NCBI GenBank assembly: GCA_023313575.1
Contig: JAJTTP010000004.1
Coordinates: 1,612,001 to 1,676,000, forward strand
Direction: 5' to 3'
Origin: Eutypella sp. D-1
Lineage: Eukaryota; Ascomycota; Sordariomycetes; Xylariales; Diatrypaceae
DNA length: 64,000 bases
In this document: piece after piece, positions 11,906 to 23,614 of the stretch
Position numbering within the stretch: position 1 is the stretch's first letter
Layout of the letters: each line of letters opens with the position of its first letter
Made by a program: the position numbers and the translations under genes
The notes under the pieces: model-generated
Told to the model about the DNA's origin: nothing
What the model saw: only the letters and a program-made list of their open reading frames with translations
The model's database searches: none

Positions 11906-12418
11906 AGGCGGTTGATTAGTGACTACACTACCTAAATACAGTAGGCCCGGGGGCTGCCTAGGTGCTAACGAACTACATACTGAGCTGAAGTCTCTTGTTC
12001 CAGTTCCAGTTCAGTTCAGTTAACCTTTAGAACCAGTCCTAGAGTCCACGGATCGTCTCTTGTTCCACCGTTTCCCCATCCGCTCATCTCTTCCGGTCTC
12101 AGTTCTACACCGTTAGACCAAAGCCGTGTGTGTGAGTGAGTGAGTGAGAGACAAAAATATTTTCTGATCTACCTGCCTTGAGGGAGAGGGAGAGGTCTTG
12201 GAAGGTTTCTTTCCAACCTTTTGGGCTTACTGACTCAGTTGTTCTGTTCTCATTCCCCCATCCCTCCGCCAGGCCTCTTTGAGGTTCTGCGCATTATATA
12301 GGGAAGGCCCAATTTTGGGAATTCCCCCTTTACGAGGCGGTTGTTGTTGTTGTTGAGAAGGGAAAGCTGGAGGCATTACTGGAAGACTCCACGAAAACTC
12401 AATCCCAACAGGATATAA

Positions 12419-12449
12419 CCAGAAGAACCAGAAGAACCCGAAGAACCAG
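12419..12449. repeat. Nine-base direct repeat AGAAGAACC, about three copies
   Basis: Three consecutive units (AGAAGAACC, AGAAGAACC, CGAAGAACC) occur in the presumed hsf1 upstream region. GAA recurs every nine bases, which is close to but does not match the ten-base spacing of step-type heat-shock elements. Confidence 0.5.
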
Positions 12450-13033
12450 AGGCGCGAAGAGAATAGTACCTGGCACCCGGCACCTTGGACCTGGAAGATC
12501 ATCACCACCACCTACCTATTGCCGCGAACCTTTTTTCTTTCCTGTCTTCCCTGCCTTACCTTTTTGCCTTACCTTGTCTGCCTAGGCAAGCTTATCAGAT
12601 TACCCCCCAGCCGATACATCCTCCTCTCCCTTCGATATTTGACTACCGAGATCGCCTTTACCAATCGCATTCTCCAACGGGTCCCCCGAGGTTGCATTGC
12701 GACCGGATAGGCTACCTACCCTGCCCTCTCGCCTTGCCCTGCCTTGCCTTGTACGTCGTACGCTCTGTTGCTGCGCCCGATATACCCCCGCTATCCAGCA
12801 GCGCGCGCGTGTGCGGTGATTCATTCCCGAGACGCCTGCAGGACTGCTGGCAGCCTACCTGCAGAATTACTGCGGCAAGGTCGAAAGAAGAGAAGAGGGA
12901 GCAAAAACGAAAAGGAAAAAAATAAAATAAAATTGAAGGATAGAGAGAAGGGCCAAGGACTCTGAGTCAACAATATCCGGCCGGACCCTCTCAATACCCA
13001 GCCAGGAAGAAGGACTAACAGCCTCGTCAACTT

Positions 13034-13098
13034 TGCATCGCATCGCATCGCGTCGCATCGCATCACATCATATCGCATTATAACGCATCGCATCGACC
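13034..13098. repeat. Pentanucleotide GCATC-type microsatellite
   Basis: GCATC units are repeated about a dozen times with single-base variants (GCGTC, ACATC, GCATT). The tract lies about 550 bp before the hsf1 start codon, probably in its leader. Confidence 0.7.
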
Positions 13099-13361
13099 TC
13101 GCCCCAATCCCACTCATCCCCCCCACACACAACGCGCAGGCACGCAACGCAGGCGCGCACTCCACCGAAAAACAGTCTTCCCCTCGAATCAGTTGGAATT
13201 TCCCCCCGTCGATACCGATTTTCCCCGCTTCTCCCGCTTCAAATAACGAATAACGAACATCCAATATACAATATCCATTATATCGAACCTCGAATATCCC
13301 TTTCCATAATCGCATTATCTACCCTACTCTACCCTCAAAGTCGAAGGTACAAGACAAGATA

Positions 13362-13362
<1 letters not shown>

Positions 13363-13392
<30 letters not shown>
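13363..13392. repeat. (AC)15 dinucleotide microsatellite
   Basis: Fifteen uninterrupted AC units lie about 245 bp upstream of the hsf1 start codon. Confidence 0.95.
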
Positions 13393-13395
<3 letters not shown>

Positions 13396-13636
13396 CGAGA
13401 AGACATAGATCTCTGTAAAATATTGATTCAAGAATAAAGAAATTTATCGGACTACCCACCATATTAAAATTTATAAAGCTGCGCTCTTCATCAGGCGGGT
13501 CCACTGGGAATAGGAAAAGCAGCAATCACCTGTCTACCGGATTTATCACTGTTACTGCTACTACTGCGCGCGCGCCGAGGAAACTAGGCTGCCCTTGACG
13601 CAACCATTTCAGACCACCTAATTCTCGAGAAAGCAA

Positions 13637-16241
13637 ATGTACACTTACTATCCCATGTCCGCACCAAACTCAACTCCGAATCCTCGGAAACGACCAGCTC
13701 CTGGTAGCATACCAATGCCACAGCAGATACCACAGAATTATACTCCAGACCAGTTGTTAAGGTGGAACGGGAACAACATGGGAAGCTTCGTGGATAACGG
13801 TTCCAATGCCGTGAACCCTTACGGCATGGTGCCCTCTGTATCCTCTCCACAGCAGGCACAATACCCCCAGAACCTCCAGGCCCAGTCTACCGCCCTTGCA
13901 CGGAGGGGCGTTAACAATAATGCTCTTGTACCTGCCAACCGCACTTTCAACCCTCAGCAACAACCACAGCAACAACAACCACAACAGCAGCAGCAGCAAC
14001 AGCAGAGTGAACTCTGGCCGAACTTCACTGACGACACCATGAGCCTGAACACTCCCACTGGTGGTCCGACCCTGGATGAGCATGATAATATAGAGCTGCT
14101 GGAGGAGAGAGCCCAAAGAGCGAAGAGAGACGCCCAAGCTAAGCGCAAGCAGATACCGCCCTTTGTGCAGAAGCTGAACAGGTAAGCATGCTGATTAAAA
14201 ACCCTATCTTCACGTGGCATGAATGTGCAGTACTGACAACTTTCTCCCTTCCCCTTCTAGCTTCCTGGAAGAGTCCAAAAACACGGATTTGATCAGATGG
14301 TCTGAAAAAGGAGACTCATTCATCGTCCTTGATGAAGATGAATTCGCGAAGACCCTTATCCCGGAGCTCTTCAAGCATAACAACTATGCTTCCTTTGTCC
14401 GGCAGCTCAACATGTACGGCTTTCATAAAAAGGTCGGCCTTTCGGACAATTCAATGAAGGCGAGCGAGCGCAAGAACAAGAGTCCCAGCGAATACTACAA
14501 TCCCTACTTCCGGCGTGGCCATCCGAACCTACTGTGGCTTATCAACAAGCCCAAGAGCGGCAATTCCAAGAAGACCAACAAGAAGCGGCCCGACGAGCCC
14601 GAGGCTGATAGTGACGATGAGGGTGTTGTTGTAGATGACACCCTCGGCCCGAACTTCCCCCAGCATAACAGCGCCACCCGAGCGTTACCAGCGCCCGACA
14701 CCGGTGGCCCTCTGCAGAAGAAGGAGCTGGCGGTAGTACGCGATCAGATGGCAGCGTTGCAGGCCCAGCAGAAAACGATCAGTGCCGCGATAACACACCT
14801 TCGCCAGGAACACAACGAGTTGTATCGACAGGCCCTCGCGTTCCAGACCCAGCACGACCGCCACGAGAACTCGATCAATGCCATCCTGAATTTCCTGGCC
14901 AACGTGTTCAGGAAATCCCTCGAGGAGCAGGGCGGCGTACAGAACGTCACCGAGCTGCTGGCTAGCATCCTACCCAACGCCCAGATGCCGCAGACGCAAC
15001 AGTCGGGCACGGTCGTCGACCTGAGCGACTGGACGCCCCAGCAGGGCCCCGAACCTACGACGCAGGTGGGCACGCCCAAGCGGCCGCAGCGCCTCCTAAC
15101 GGGTATTCCCCAGAGCCAGCCGAAGAGATCCGCCTCCAACACACCCAACCCGAGCGCCTTCCCGAATCCTACCCACAACCATGCGCAGCCCCGGATGGGC
15201 TCCGTCACGGAGCTGGTCGATACCCCGAGCGAGGCCGCCACGCCCGCCTACTTAAAGCATGAGTTGGAGGCCAATCCCCAGGAAGGCATGATGCGGCTAA
15301 TCCAAAACGCCAATACCAAGTCCCAAGGCTCCCCTACACCCTTCGCCGACGTTGCGGCCCAGACGCCGCCCACAATGACTAGTGATCAGCGCGAGCGCAT
15401 GCTGAGCATCATGTCGAGCGGCACGAACTCCGCCTCGCCCCAGGCCGCTCCGGGCTACCGGGTGACGACGCCCGGAGTAGCGACAGCCGGGCGGTCCGGC
15501 AGCCCGGGCACGAACGCGGCGCCGATGGCGGGCGCCAGTAGCAACGGAACCATGCCCGCGATGCCTAACAACTCGATGACGGCAGCAGCCGGCACGACGG
15601 CCTCGCTGTCCCCGATGCTGTCCTCTCCGTCCATCATCCCGCCGTCGATGCAGCGCATCGCCCAGACACAGGAGGATCTGCAGAAGCTGCAGCGCCTACA
15701 AGAGGAGCAGAACAACAAGATCGAGGCCCTGAACAGCTTACTAGCCCCGCTCAGCCCGTCGGGCCGCGTGCCCGGCATCGAGGACCACGGGGCGCACAAC
15801 GGCGGCGGTGGCGGCGGCTACTTCGCCAACGGCGCCGACGCCGACGTAGACCTCACCCAGTTCCTCGACGCCTCCGCGTACGCGGACCCGGCCGCGGACT
15901 TCGATTTCGACGCGGCCTCGGGCGGCGGCGTTCACGGCTTCGACAGCGCCACCGCCAACTACGACTGGGGCGCCGGCGCCCACGACACCGGCATCGATTT
16001 CGGCGCATCGCCCGGCATGAGCGGTGGGTTTGTCGGTAGTGGCGCTGGCGGCATCGGTGTCGGCGGCGGCGGTGGTGGTGGGGTAGGCCTGCTGGACGCA
16101 GACCGCATCGTCGAGACTAATACTACCGCCTCGAGCAACCACTCCCCTAGTACTACCAATACCGAGGAGATCCCTCGCGACGACCTGCTCAACGACTACG
16201 ACAGTCCCGGCCGCTCGAACAAACGGCAGCGGAAGGCGTAG
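13637..16241 (+). CDS. hsf1: Heat-shock transcription factor Hsf1
   Basis: Two exons (13637-14181 and 14261-16241) encode about 841 residues. The 79-bp intron has a GTAAGC donor and a TTCTAG acceptor, and it splits the DNA-binding domain: exon 1 ends in PPFVQKLN and exon 2 continues FLEESKNTDLIRWSEKG. The winged-helix HSF domain (about residues 175-285) is complete, with the recognition-helix signature HNNYASFVRQLNMYGFHK and the YYNPYFRRGHPNLLWLINK end. An N-terminal Gln-rich segment (nt 13960-14005) precedes it. A heptad-like trimerisation coiled coil follows (about residues 335-405, ELAVVRDQMAALQAQQ onward). The C-terminal half is Pro/Ser/Gly-rich with a glycine tract and an acidic and aromatic segment, plausible for transactivation. 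The factor is nuclear and activates chaperone genes through GAA/TTC repeats. Confidence 0.93.
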
Positions 16242-17842
16242 CGCGGAGTGGCGTGGCGTGGCGGGAAAAGAAGGGATGGTGGAGGGGTTGGGTTTGCGGG
16301 TTAAAAAATGAGCCATGATATCCAGTAGCTAGAGATTTTTTCCCCCTGTTTTTCTCCGCTCAATTCTTTTTTCGAGTCCCACGCCGATTCGCTTGGGAAA
16401 AGAAGATAGGAGGAGACGGGGGGGAGAAAGAAAGCAACGCAGCGAGAGAGGGAAACAGGATTGACTGATAAGGGAAAGCGGGAACCGATGGGCAAGGAAT
16501 GGATGGGAAAGGGGGGTTTTCACAACGCGAGAGCAAGAGAGAGTTTTTCTTTTTGGAAGAGGAGCAGTGGGTGGGCATCAACCACTCCCGCGGAGTTTAG
16601 GGCGTAAGGTTTCCTTTTAGTTTAAAGGCCCGGTTTCTGGCCTGGATGGATGAAAAGGGGGAAAGGGGAAGAAGGGAAAGGGAAAGGGAGGCAAGGTTGC
16701 GGGATTAAGAAAGACTTCTCTTTTTTTTTTGGCAAAAGACTACCTAAACCGTATTTTTCTCTGTTCTCATATTAACTATCTTCTTGTTCTTACACAACCT
16801 TATTCATTCTACTCTCTCCTACTTGAGGTTTCCCTCTTTCCTACTTAAGTACGTGCGTATGTACGTAAACACCGATGGCGATGATGGTGATGGTGAGTTT
16901 ATCTACCTACGTGCGTTTGTATGGTCTGGTCTGGTTCATTTCGTCTCTGTTTCGGTCTTCCCTGGATTTATTTGCGGATTTTTTGGGGATGTGGAAGAGT
17001 GGACGGACTCGAGATCGGTGGGCTAGAAAAGGAACCCCTCCCTGACTGACCTGCTTCCTACATAAATAAGTACTCAAACTAGAACCAACTGTCCCCCGTG
17101 CTGTGCTATGCCGTGCTGTCTGATCTATCTGCGTAGGTATGTTTTGCTCAACTCACCGGCGTAGAGTAGAGCAGGGACGTAAAAGAATCACCCTCCTCCA
17201 GGGGCAGGGGCCTGTCTGATCGGGCAAAAGAAGCAAGAGAGCGAGCGACGGGGCTTCGGGAATGGTCCACGTTGAGGAAGGTGTAGTGAATGGCTCGGCA
17301 CCGAGGACCAGGGGTCGTGATGAGGGAGGCGGGAGGTTGGTTCCGGGATGTAGGCCAGTTAGCTAGCTATCTAATGGGCAGTGGTAGGGATGTTGAATCA
17401 TCCACATGTGAATTGTTTGGTTTTGTGTGTGTATGTTTTCAAAGGAGTCCGCTGATCAATCGTATACGTCCGGATTCAATTATACGACAACAGGCGCACG
17501 TACGCAGATACATATATGTTGCGGTTTAAGGCACACTTGCGGTTTAATTTGTAGAATGTCATTCGCGTTTCCTCGGTGTCAATTCGGGTTGGATATGTGA
17601 CCCAGACGTCGTAGAGACCCTACGGTGTGTAAAAGTAAATATACATATATTGCCTCGAGGTAACCCCCTCTCTCTCCGCCGAGATTGGCGTTGAAAAAAA
17701 AAACCAAAAAAAACCAGCCCACCTAGTGAAAACGAAACAACCACGACGACCAACTCCTCTAACTCCGCAGCCCCGGCCAGGACGTAGAGAAAAAAGGGAT
17801 ATACACAAGAGGCGAAAGCGGACCTCGTGTCATCTACCGCCA
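16242..17842. other. Intergenic region between convergent hsf1 and ALG2
   Basis: No supported gene. The part from about 16340 to 16730 is purine-rich on the + strand (many GGAAA and GAGAG runs), which gives spurious Ser/Pro-rich frames on the minus strand. The sequence is otherwise unremarkable. Confidence 0.5.
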
Positions 17843-19510
17843 TCATCGCTCGGCCCAGACGACCCTGCCAGGGTCGCCGGTGGCGGCGCCCGGGAAGCGG
17901 AAGATCCAGAACATGACGACGGCGGCGAGGGCGCCCCAGACCGTAGTGGCGAGGGCGACGGCCGCGATACCGATCCACATCTCAGCGCCTCCGGCCCCAG
18001 GGGCGGGAGCAGCGTCGACGAGCTCGTCGAGGACGCCGTCGAGGCGCTCAGCCATGTGGTCCTGGCCGAAGCCCTCGCGGACCCTCTGCGCAGCGGCGCG
18101 CGCCATCGCGGCGCGCTCCGCCTCTGGCAGCCCGTGCAGCGCACGTTCCATGACGGCGGTCCAGGCGGCCGCGTCGCCCGGGTCGCGTAGCCAGCCTGTC
18201 CGCCCGTCCACGACCGTCTCGACGGGCCCGCCGGTGTCAGCGGCTAGCACGGGGACGCCCCGCAGCATCGCCTCTAGCGGCACGATGCCGAAGTGCTCGT
18301 TCGCGGGCGTGTAGACTAGGAGGCGCGCGTGGCGGAGCAGCAGCTCCTTGAGTTTGTTCGGGACACTGAGGAGGAACAGCACGTCGACATCGTCGTCGCC
18401 TCCGGCGCCGGCGCCCTCGCTGGCCGGGACATCGGCAAGCGCCGTGGTCATGGCTCCCGCGGTGCGTGAGGTGAGCCCTAACTCCGCGGCCAGCGCCTCC
18501 AGCTCTCGGTGGTAGGCGACGTTCTCGGGGACGCGGCTGTCGTAACCGCCGGCGACGACGAGGCGGGCGCCGCGGCGCCGGTCGGCCGACAGGCCCGCGA
18601 ACGCGCGGATCGCCAGCGCCACGTCTTTCTTGCGCTCGAAGCGGTTGATGCTGAGCAGGAACGGCTTACCGCCCCAGGGGGGTTGTTCCTCCTCACCCTT
18701 CGGCGCTGGCCTTCCCCGCTCTTCCTGCCCCACCTCTTCTACGGCGGTGATGTCGACGCAGGGGTAGACGGTGCGCAGTTCGCGGCCGCGGGCCAGGGAG
18801 GGCCAGGTGCGGGCAACGATGGATTTGGTGAAGTCGGAGTTGACGGCGATGGCGTGGGCGAAGGCCATGCTCCAGCGCTCGAGGGCGTCGAAGGGGGCGC
18901 GGTAGATGCGCTTCCAGATGCGGTCGCGGCCGCGGGCCAGCAGCAGGTCGGGGAAGTGGCAGTAGAAGAAGACGCGGGCGTGCGGGTCGGCGAGGCGCAG
19001 GAACGGAAGGCCCGCGCTCAGCTGGTCCACGAAGAACACGTCGGGCTGGAGCAGCGGTAGCTCCGGCGAGCTCAGGGGGAAGAAGCGGATCTGCAGGATC
19101 AGGTGCAGTTGGCGTAGGATGGCGCACAGGATGCTGAAGCGGCCGAAGATGGAGGTGGGGATCAGGGTGTTGCCGCGGACGCGGACGTCGAGGGTACCTT
19201 TGTCGAGTTTGCAGAATCAGCAGGAGGGATCTCTTCATGTCGCGTGGGTTGGAGGGGAAGATGTGGTCGAGGTGGTGGTGGTGATAGTGGAACAAGACAT
19301 ACCATCGCGGGCCTCATCAAAGCAATGCTTAGGATCACAATGACTCGTATATATTACCACATTGTGGCCACGGTTCTGAAGGCCAACGGCAGCATCGACC
19401 ACCAGCCTCTCTGCACCTCCAATACCCAAGTCCGGGTGTAGGAAGACGATAGTCTTTTTCCTTATCCTCCTGGCTGGTTTCTTCGCGCCCTTTGCTGCCC
19501 CCTTCTCCAT
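17843..19510 (-). CDS. alg2: ALG2, GDP-mannose-dependent alpha-1,3/1,6-mannosyltransferase
   Basis: ALG2 adds the second and third mannose to the dolichol-linked oligosaccharide on the cytosolic face of the ER. Exon 1 is 19510-19303 and exon 2 is 19197-17843, giving about 520 residues. The intron (19198-19302) has a GTATGT donor and splits the Gly codon in [14 protein letters not shown]. Visible family features are [20 protein letters not shown] at the start, [35 protein letters not shown] and the GT4 E-x7-E motif in [16 protein letters not shown] hydrophobic C-terminal segment ([20 protein letters not shown]) is a probable membrane helix. The start at 19510 was chosen because it places the conserved sequence about 20 residues from the N terminus; an in-frame ATG also exists at 19693. 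The gene is very GC-rich. Confidence 0.92.
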
Positions 19511-20690
19511 ATCTCCGTTGATTGGGATTGACCGTCCCAATTGCCAGCTCTTACCGTAGTTAGTCGTCGGGTGTTGGCAAGTTTTTGTTACAGTTGCTGC
19601 TGTTCCTGTTGGTGAAGGAGGAGGGAGGGCTCGATCACGTTTACGGCAAGTTTGCTTAAGCTTAGTGAAAAGCTCAGTACGGGTTATAAGCAATCACAAA
19701 AGTGGATGCACGGAGGGAGGCAGGCAAGCAAGCTGTTCCTGCACTTATTAATTACGTGTCAATTACTAAGGATTGAATTTACGGCAAGACCGGAAGAACG
19801 GGTGGGTCACCCGGCCAAGCGAGAGAAGGAACGGGGATGGACGGTTTATAAATGATACCGGAGACGGGACCTCGGGGGATTCTTGGTGCGGGTTATACAT
19901 AAGATAAGGAGAGTTTGGTCGGGGAAGGAGTGACGTAGAAGACCGAGAGCTCTCGAGAAGCTCTTTCCCGCTCTTCACTGTAAATCTGTCATATTTGCGC
20001 AATCTGATCCGCCCAGCCCTATTTAGTACAGTTTTAGTGCTGGTGGGACCTATGAACCCCACTGTATGGCCCTAACCTGCGTAAATGCAACCCCTAATGA
20101 CCCCTGATGAACTGATAATCCCCCTAAACTCCTGCTTTAGGTGATGCTGTCCACTATCTTGGTACTTAGGATTTTACTGAACTTATTGCAAGGCATGTTG
20201 CCCTCTTATTTCCAAAACTTATCACACACATGGTTTAATTGTCTACCTAAGGAGCTATGTTTGTCGTCAGGCTTGATTTGGAAATTGAGAAATGCATGAC
20301 TATATTTACCCGACAGTCGTGCTGGGACATGGCGTCACTCCAAGAGAGGAGGCGACGGTAGAAGTGCAATACGGCAATTGATAATTATTATCCATGATCA
20401 TAAGCATCAGCAAAATATGGACCTCGCTGGGCGACAATCCGACTGGCGTGGCTTGGCTGCCTGACGTCTGTTGCGATCTAGGCAACGTCTGCATCGTCAG
20501 CCTTTGACGTTTAGCACCCCTGGATCACGGGCCTTGGCATAACCATAAAGGTAGGAAGATGAGGAAAACAGCGTAAAGCAGTAGAGCAACAACTTCACTC
20601 GAGTCAAAAATATAAACTAGGTATTCCATCTATCTTCATTCGCTTCTTCAAGAAGGGGCGCGCAAAAAAAAACAAAAAAAAAATACCACG
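19511..20690. other. Intergenic region between divergent ALG2 and the ABM gene
   Basis: A shared upstream region of about 1.2 kb for two genes transcribed away from each other. The sequence just before the + strand gene is A-rich (20665-20687). No recognised elements. Confidence 0.5.
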
Positions 20691-21398
20691 ATGCCCGTGA
20701 CAGAGCTCGCCTTCTTCACCACCACCACCAGCGCCGACGGTGTCGTGACCCCCGGGTTCCGCGCAGCGTGCGCCGAGGCGCTGCGGGTGCAGGACGCCTG
20801 GTGCGCCGCGAACCTGCCGGGCCGGAACAGCGAGAACAGCGCCGCCGAGGCCCGCGGCGCCGCGCTCTTCCAGCAACTCGAGGATCCGACGACGGCGCTA
20901 CTGACCGCGCACTGGTCGTCCGTAGCCGAGCACGCGCTCTGGATCGCGAGCGCGGAGAACGCGCGTGTCTTTGGCGATCTCAAGTCTCACGTCGACGCTC
21001 ACAGTATTCGCTTCTTCCACGTCGACGGCGTCGAGGCCTTCCCCTCGTCCGAGGAGGTAGATGGGGAGGGGGCCCTTACGCCGGCCCTCCGGAGCCCGGT
21101 TATCAGCATGACGCGATGCTTCGTCGACCGCAACCGGAAGGACGAGTTCGAGCGCGTTTATGCAAAAGTAGGGGGCATATATAATAAACCCAGGACGCCA
21201 TACGCTTCTCGTGGTGGCTGGCGCATCGAGAAGGAGCCAGGTAGGGAGGACGTCGAAGAATACGTTATTGTTAGCGGTCGCGACGTCCCTGAGTCCGCCG
21301 ACGGGCTTCCGATGCAGGAAGGCCTCCCCAATTATGCTGATGGCATGTCATCGGTCATGCTGGGCTGCGATGTCAAGCACTACAAGCGGCTAATTTGA
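20691..21398 (+). CDS. Antibiotic-biosynthesis-monooxygenase (ABM) fold protein
   Basis: A 235-residue single-exon protein. Two successive alpha/beta halves are visible: residues 1-120, starting VTELAFFTTTT and ending IRFFHVDGVEAF, and residues 135-235, with SPVISMTRCFVD, GGWRIEKEPG and DVKHYKRLI. This matches the tandem dimeric alpha/beta-barrel arrangement of fungal ABM-domain proteins. Family members include heme-degrading and quinone-forming monooxygenases, but many fungal members have no known substrate, and no reaction can be assigned here. There is no signal peptide, so it is probably cytosolic. It is not inside a recognisable biosynthetic cluster. The start follows an A-rich leader. 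Confidence 0.7.
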   Translation: MPVTELAFFTTTTSADGVVTPGFRAACAEALRVQDAWCAANLPGRNSENSAAEARGAALFQQLEDPTTALLTAHWSSVAEHALWIASAENARVFGDLKSHVDAHSIRFFHVDGVEAFPSSEEVDGEGALTPALRSPVISMTRCFVDRNRKDEFERVYAKVGGIYNKPRTPYASRGGWRIEKEPGREDVEEYVIVSGRDVPESADGLPMQEGLPNYADGMSSVMLGCDVKHYKRLI

Positions 21399-22516
21399 GC
21401 CGTGTCGCTCGGTGCCTCGCGCCCCTCCGCTATACGACAGACTGCCTTCATACATCAGTTAGTGATCGCCCTGTCGACTCCGCGACGCAACGCCTAGTGC
21501 CAGTCTTGGTGTTTTTGGTGGCTGCCTGAGACAGAAACATGCAGAGGGAGTGGATCTCTGTCTTAGGACAATAAGCAACTGAAATTGTCACATAGATAGC
21601 TACGATGACGGGCGTCAAACGAAAATTCGGATGATAAAGTCATTGTCGCTGCTACCTATCACTGAGAGGCATCCGAATCTTTGTGACTACTTCGTACGAC
21701 GACGGGCGTCATCCATGAACAGAGGAAAAATAGGGGGGTTTGAAAATGTCGGCCTACCCACTTGAGCGTCGCTTCGAGAAGAGTGTAATGTCTTACGAGG
21801 CATCGTTAACTATGGGATGATGCTGAATGGCATTGTATGCACACCACGGAGGAACCCGTCAATGTAACGAAACCGCAGGACCCAACCAATTAAGCGTATG
21901 TTGCTACGTGTTAATAACTAGGTGCACCCGGCTGTTCTTTGTAGTATATTATGAAGTTGATGAATATTTCAGGCAGTTAGTTCTGATCGCGCTATAAATA
22001 CTACAGGATTTCGGGTCTCGTTCTATTGTGGTGTTGATGTAGTACTCAAGTAGTGACCGGCATGTCTACAATTTAGTCTTTAGCTGTCTATCTAGGTTGC
22101 CATTCCCCCAACTACCAACACTACCAACGGTGTATCACAGAGCGCACTGCAGGAACTGATAATGAGCTGAAACCCCGCACAAGCAATAGACTGTCCGTAG
22201 TATCCCTTATTTCTAAGATCATCTAATCCCAATAGAACATGATGAACTATCCGTTTCATGTACAGTTCCCTAATAGCAACTATTTCCAACAACGGGAGAC
22301 ACCCAAGAAAACACCAAAAGACAGAAACCAAGAAGGGAAAAAAAAGCAAAATAAAAACCTGCCACGATGTTCGTCCGAAAGTGGTCAGCTGATATACCTA
22401 GTGGAGATAGAAACGCCCCTTCAATCCAGCCCAACGCCCTTTTTTGCATCCTTCTCATTCATTAGTAGCACCAGCACTTATGGCGGGTCAACGGCCATCG
22501 AGTGGGTGCCTGTTCT
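21399..22516. other. Intergenic region between convergent genes
   Basis: About 1.1 kb of AT-richer sequence with no supported gene; the open frames at 22092-22516 lack any recognisable domain. Confidence 0.5.
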
Positions 22517-23614
22517 CTATATCGTCTCTTCCGGCTGCCCTGTGATTTCATCCTCGTCATCCTGTTTGAGGTGGTCGACCTTCCAGCCGCCGTGGAAGTT
22601 GTGCTTGACGAAGGCGGAATCGGGAAAGGGCGGCTGGTTGGGGGAACTGTTGGAGTGGGGCTGGCCGACGCCGAAGCCGTCGATGGGAAGGATGAGGACG
22701 TCGCCGTAGAGCGCGGGCTCCGTCATGTAGGAGAAGTTGCGGAGGTTGGTGATAACGCCCGGGTTCGTGTCACGCAGGTAATCAAAGACGACGTCGGTGA
22801 AGGCGGCGGGGCCCGTCGAGTTGAGTACCTCGAAGTTGGACGGGTGCTGCCGCACGAGCGCCGTCCCGTTGTGTACCCGCTCCAGCTCCCCGAACGACCA
22901 CAGCGCCCGCCGGATCATCCGTCCGAACAGCGGGTGCCCCGGTGCCGCCGCTAGCGTCCACTGGCAGAACTGCACCTCGTGCGAGATGTCCACCCACCCG
23001 CCGCCGTCCCGCTGGTCGTACTCGATGCCGATGATCGCCCGCACATCCGCCCGGTGCTCGGGCGCCACCCAGTTGCGGATCGGCTGCAGCGCCGTCGTGT
23101 CGATGTCCGTGTACGTCCCGCCCTCGATGTAGAGGACCATGTAGCGCAGCAGGTCCGACATCATGGCGAAGTTCGGCAGCGAGTGGTACCGCTTCACGAG
23201 CGCCGGGTCGTCCGCGAAGTTGCGGTCCACGAACTTGTTCGCCCCGTCCCGCCCGATCAGCGTGTACCGGTAGTCGCGATTAAGCACGATCCACGACGAG
23301 GCGTCCCGGAGGCTGTCCTCGTCGATGTCGCGCGAGAAGTAGTTCTGCCATATCTTGCGCGGGATCGGCGATATGGGCTCCGTGGAGTCGGGGTCCGGGT
23401 CGTCGGGCGAGTGGTGCTGGCTGCCGCCCGCGGTAGACTTCAACGATACGCCGCTGCGGTCGAACGAATATAGCTGCGTGGGTTGTAGCACGCGTAAGTT
23501 GGGATGGAAGAGGTGTGTGAAAGCGACGAAGACGAACACGCCGCACAGAGTAGCGATCACCTTAGTTCTCCACCGACTCGCACGATACGAGTGCTTCCCT
23601 AGTTGGGGTAACAT
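22517..23614 (-). CDS. GT32 family (OCH1/HOC1-like) glycosyltransferase, type II membrane protein
   Basis: A 365-residue single-exon protein. A short basic cytosolic end is followed by one membrane anchor at about residues 19-35 (VIATLCGVFVFVAF), the type II layout of Golgi glycosyltransferases. The catalytic domain begins with IPRKIWQNYFS, and the DXD motif lies in GGTYTDIDTTAL (D170 and D172), which binds nucleotide-sugar and metal. FAMMSDLLRYMVLYIEGG and VQFCQWTLAAAPGHPLF are further GT32 signatures. OCH1-type enzymes start the outer chain of N-glycan mannan with an alpha-1,6-mannose. Whether this copy has that role or a HOC1-like accessory one cannot be decided from sequence. The nearby ALG2 acts earlier in the N-glycan pathway, but the two are not adjacent and need not be co-regulated. 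Confidence 0.85.
   Translation of the reverse strand: MLPQLGKHSYRASRWRTKVIATLCGVFVFVAFTHLFHPNLRVLQPTQLYSFDRSGVSLKSTAGGSQHHSPDDPDPDSTEPISPIPRKIWQNYFSRDIDEDSLRDASSWIVLNRDYRYTLIGRDGANKFVDRNFADDPALVKRYHSLPNFAMMSDLLRYMVLYIEGGTYTDIDTTALQPIRNWVAPEHRADVRAIIGIEYDQRDGGGWVDISHEVQFCQWTLAAAPGHPLFGRMIRRALWSFGELERVHNGTALVRQHPSNFEVLNSTGPAAFTDVVFDYLRDTNPGVITNLRNFSYMTEPALYGDVLILPIDGFGVGQPHSNSSPNQPPFPDSAFVKHNFHGGWKVDHLKQDDEDEITGQPEETI

Larger units (their letters stand above)
7805..13636. other. Long intergenic and leader region before hsf1
   Basis: Nearly 6 kb without a gene I can support. Open frames such as 7921-8253, 8520-8792, 9857-10150 and 12485-12925 lack domains and have the composition of non-coding DNA. 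The region contains a G-run at 8522-8532, TACCTAGGTA-type palindromes near 9647-9665 and 10226-10235, two TTCnnGAA sites at 8951-8977, degenerate TACGC/TATAC repeats at 11786-11905, and several simple repeats listed separately. From about 12480 onward it is rich in pyrimidine stretches and upstream ATGs, which fits a long hsf1 5' leader. No tRNA-like TTCGA arm was found. Confidence 0.5.

Noticed and set aside
12485..12925. A 146-codon frame before hsf1
   Set aside because: Pyrimidine-rich leader sequence giving Pro/Leu/Cys-rich translation in several frames at once; treated as part of the hsf1 upstream region.
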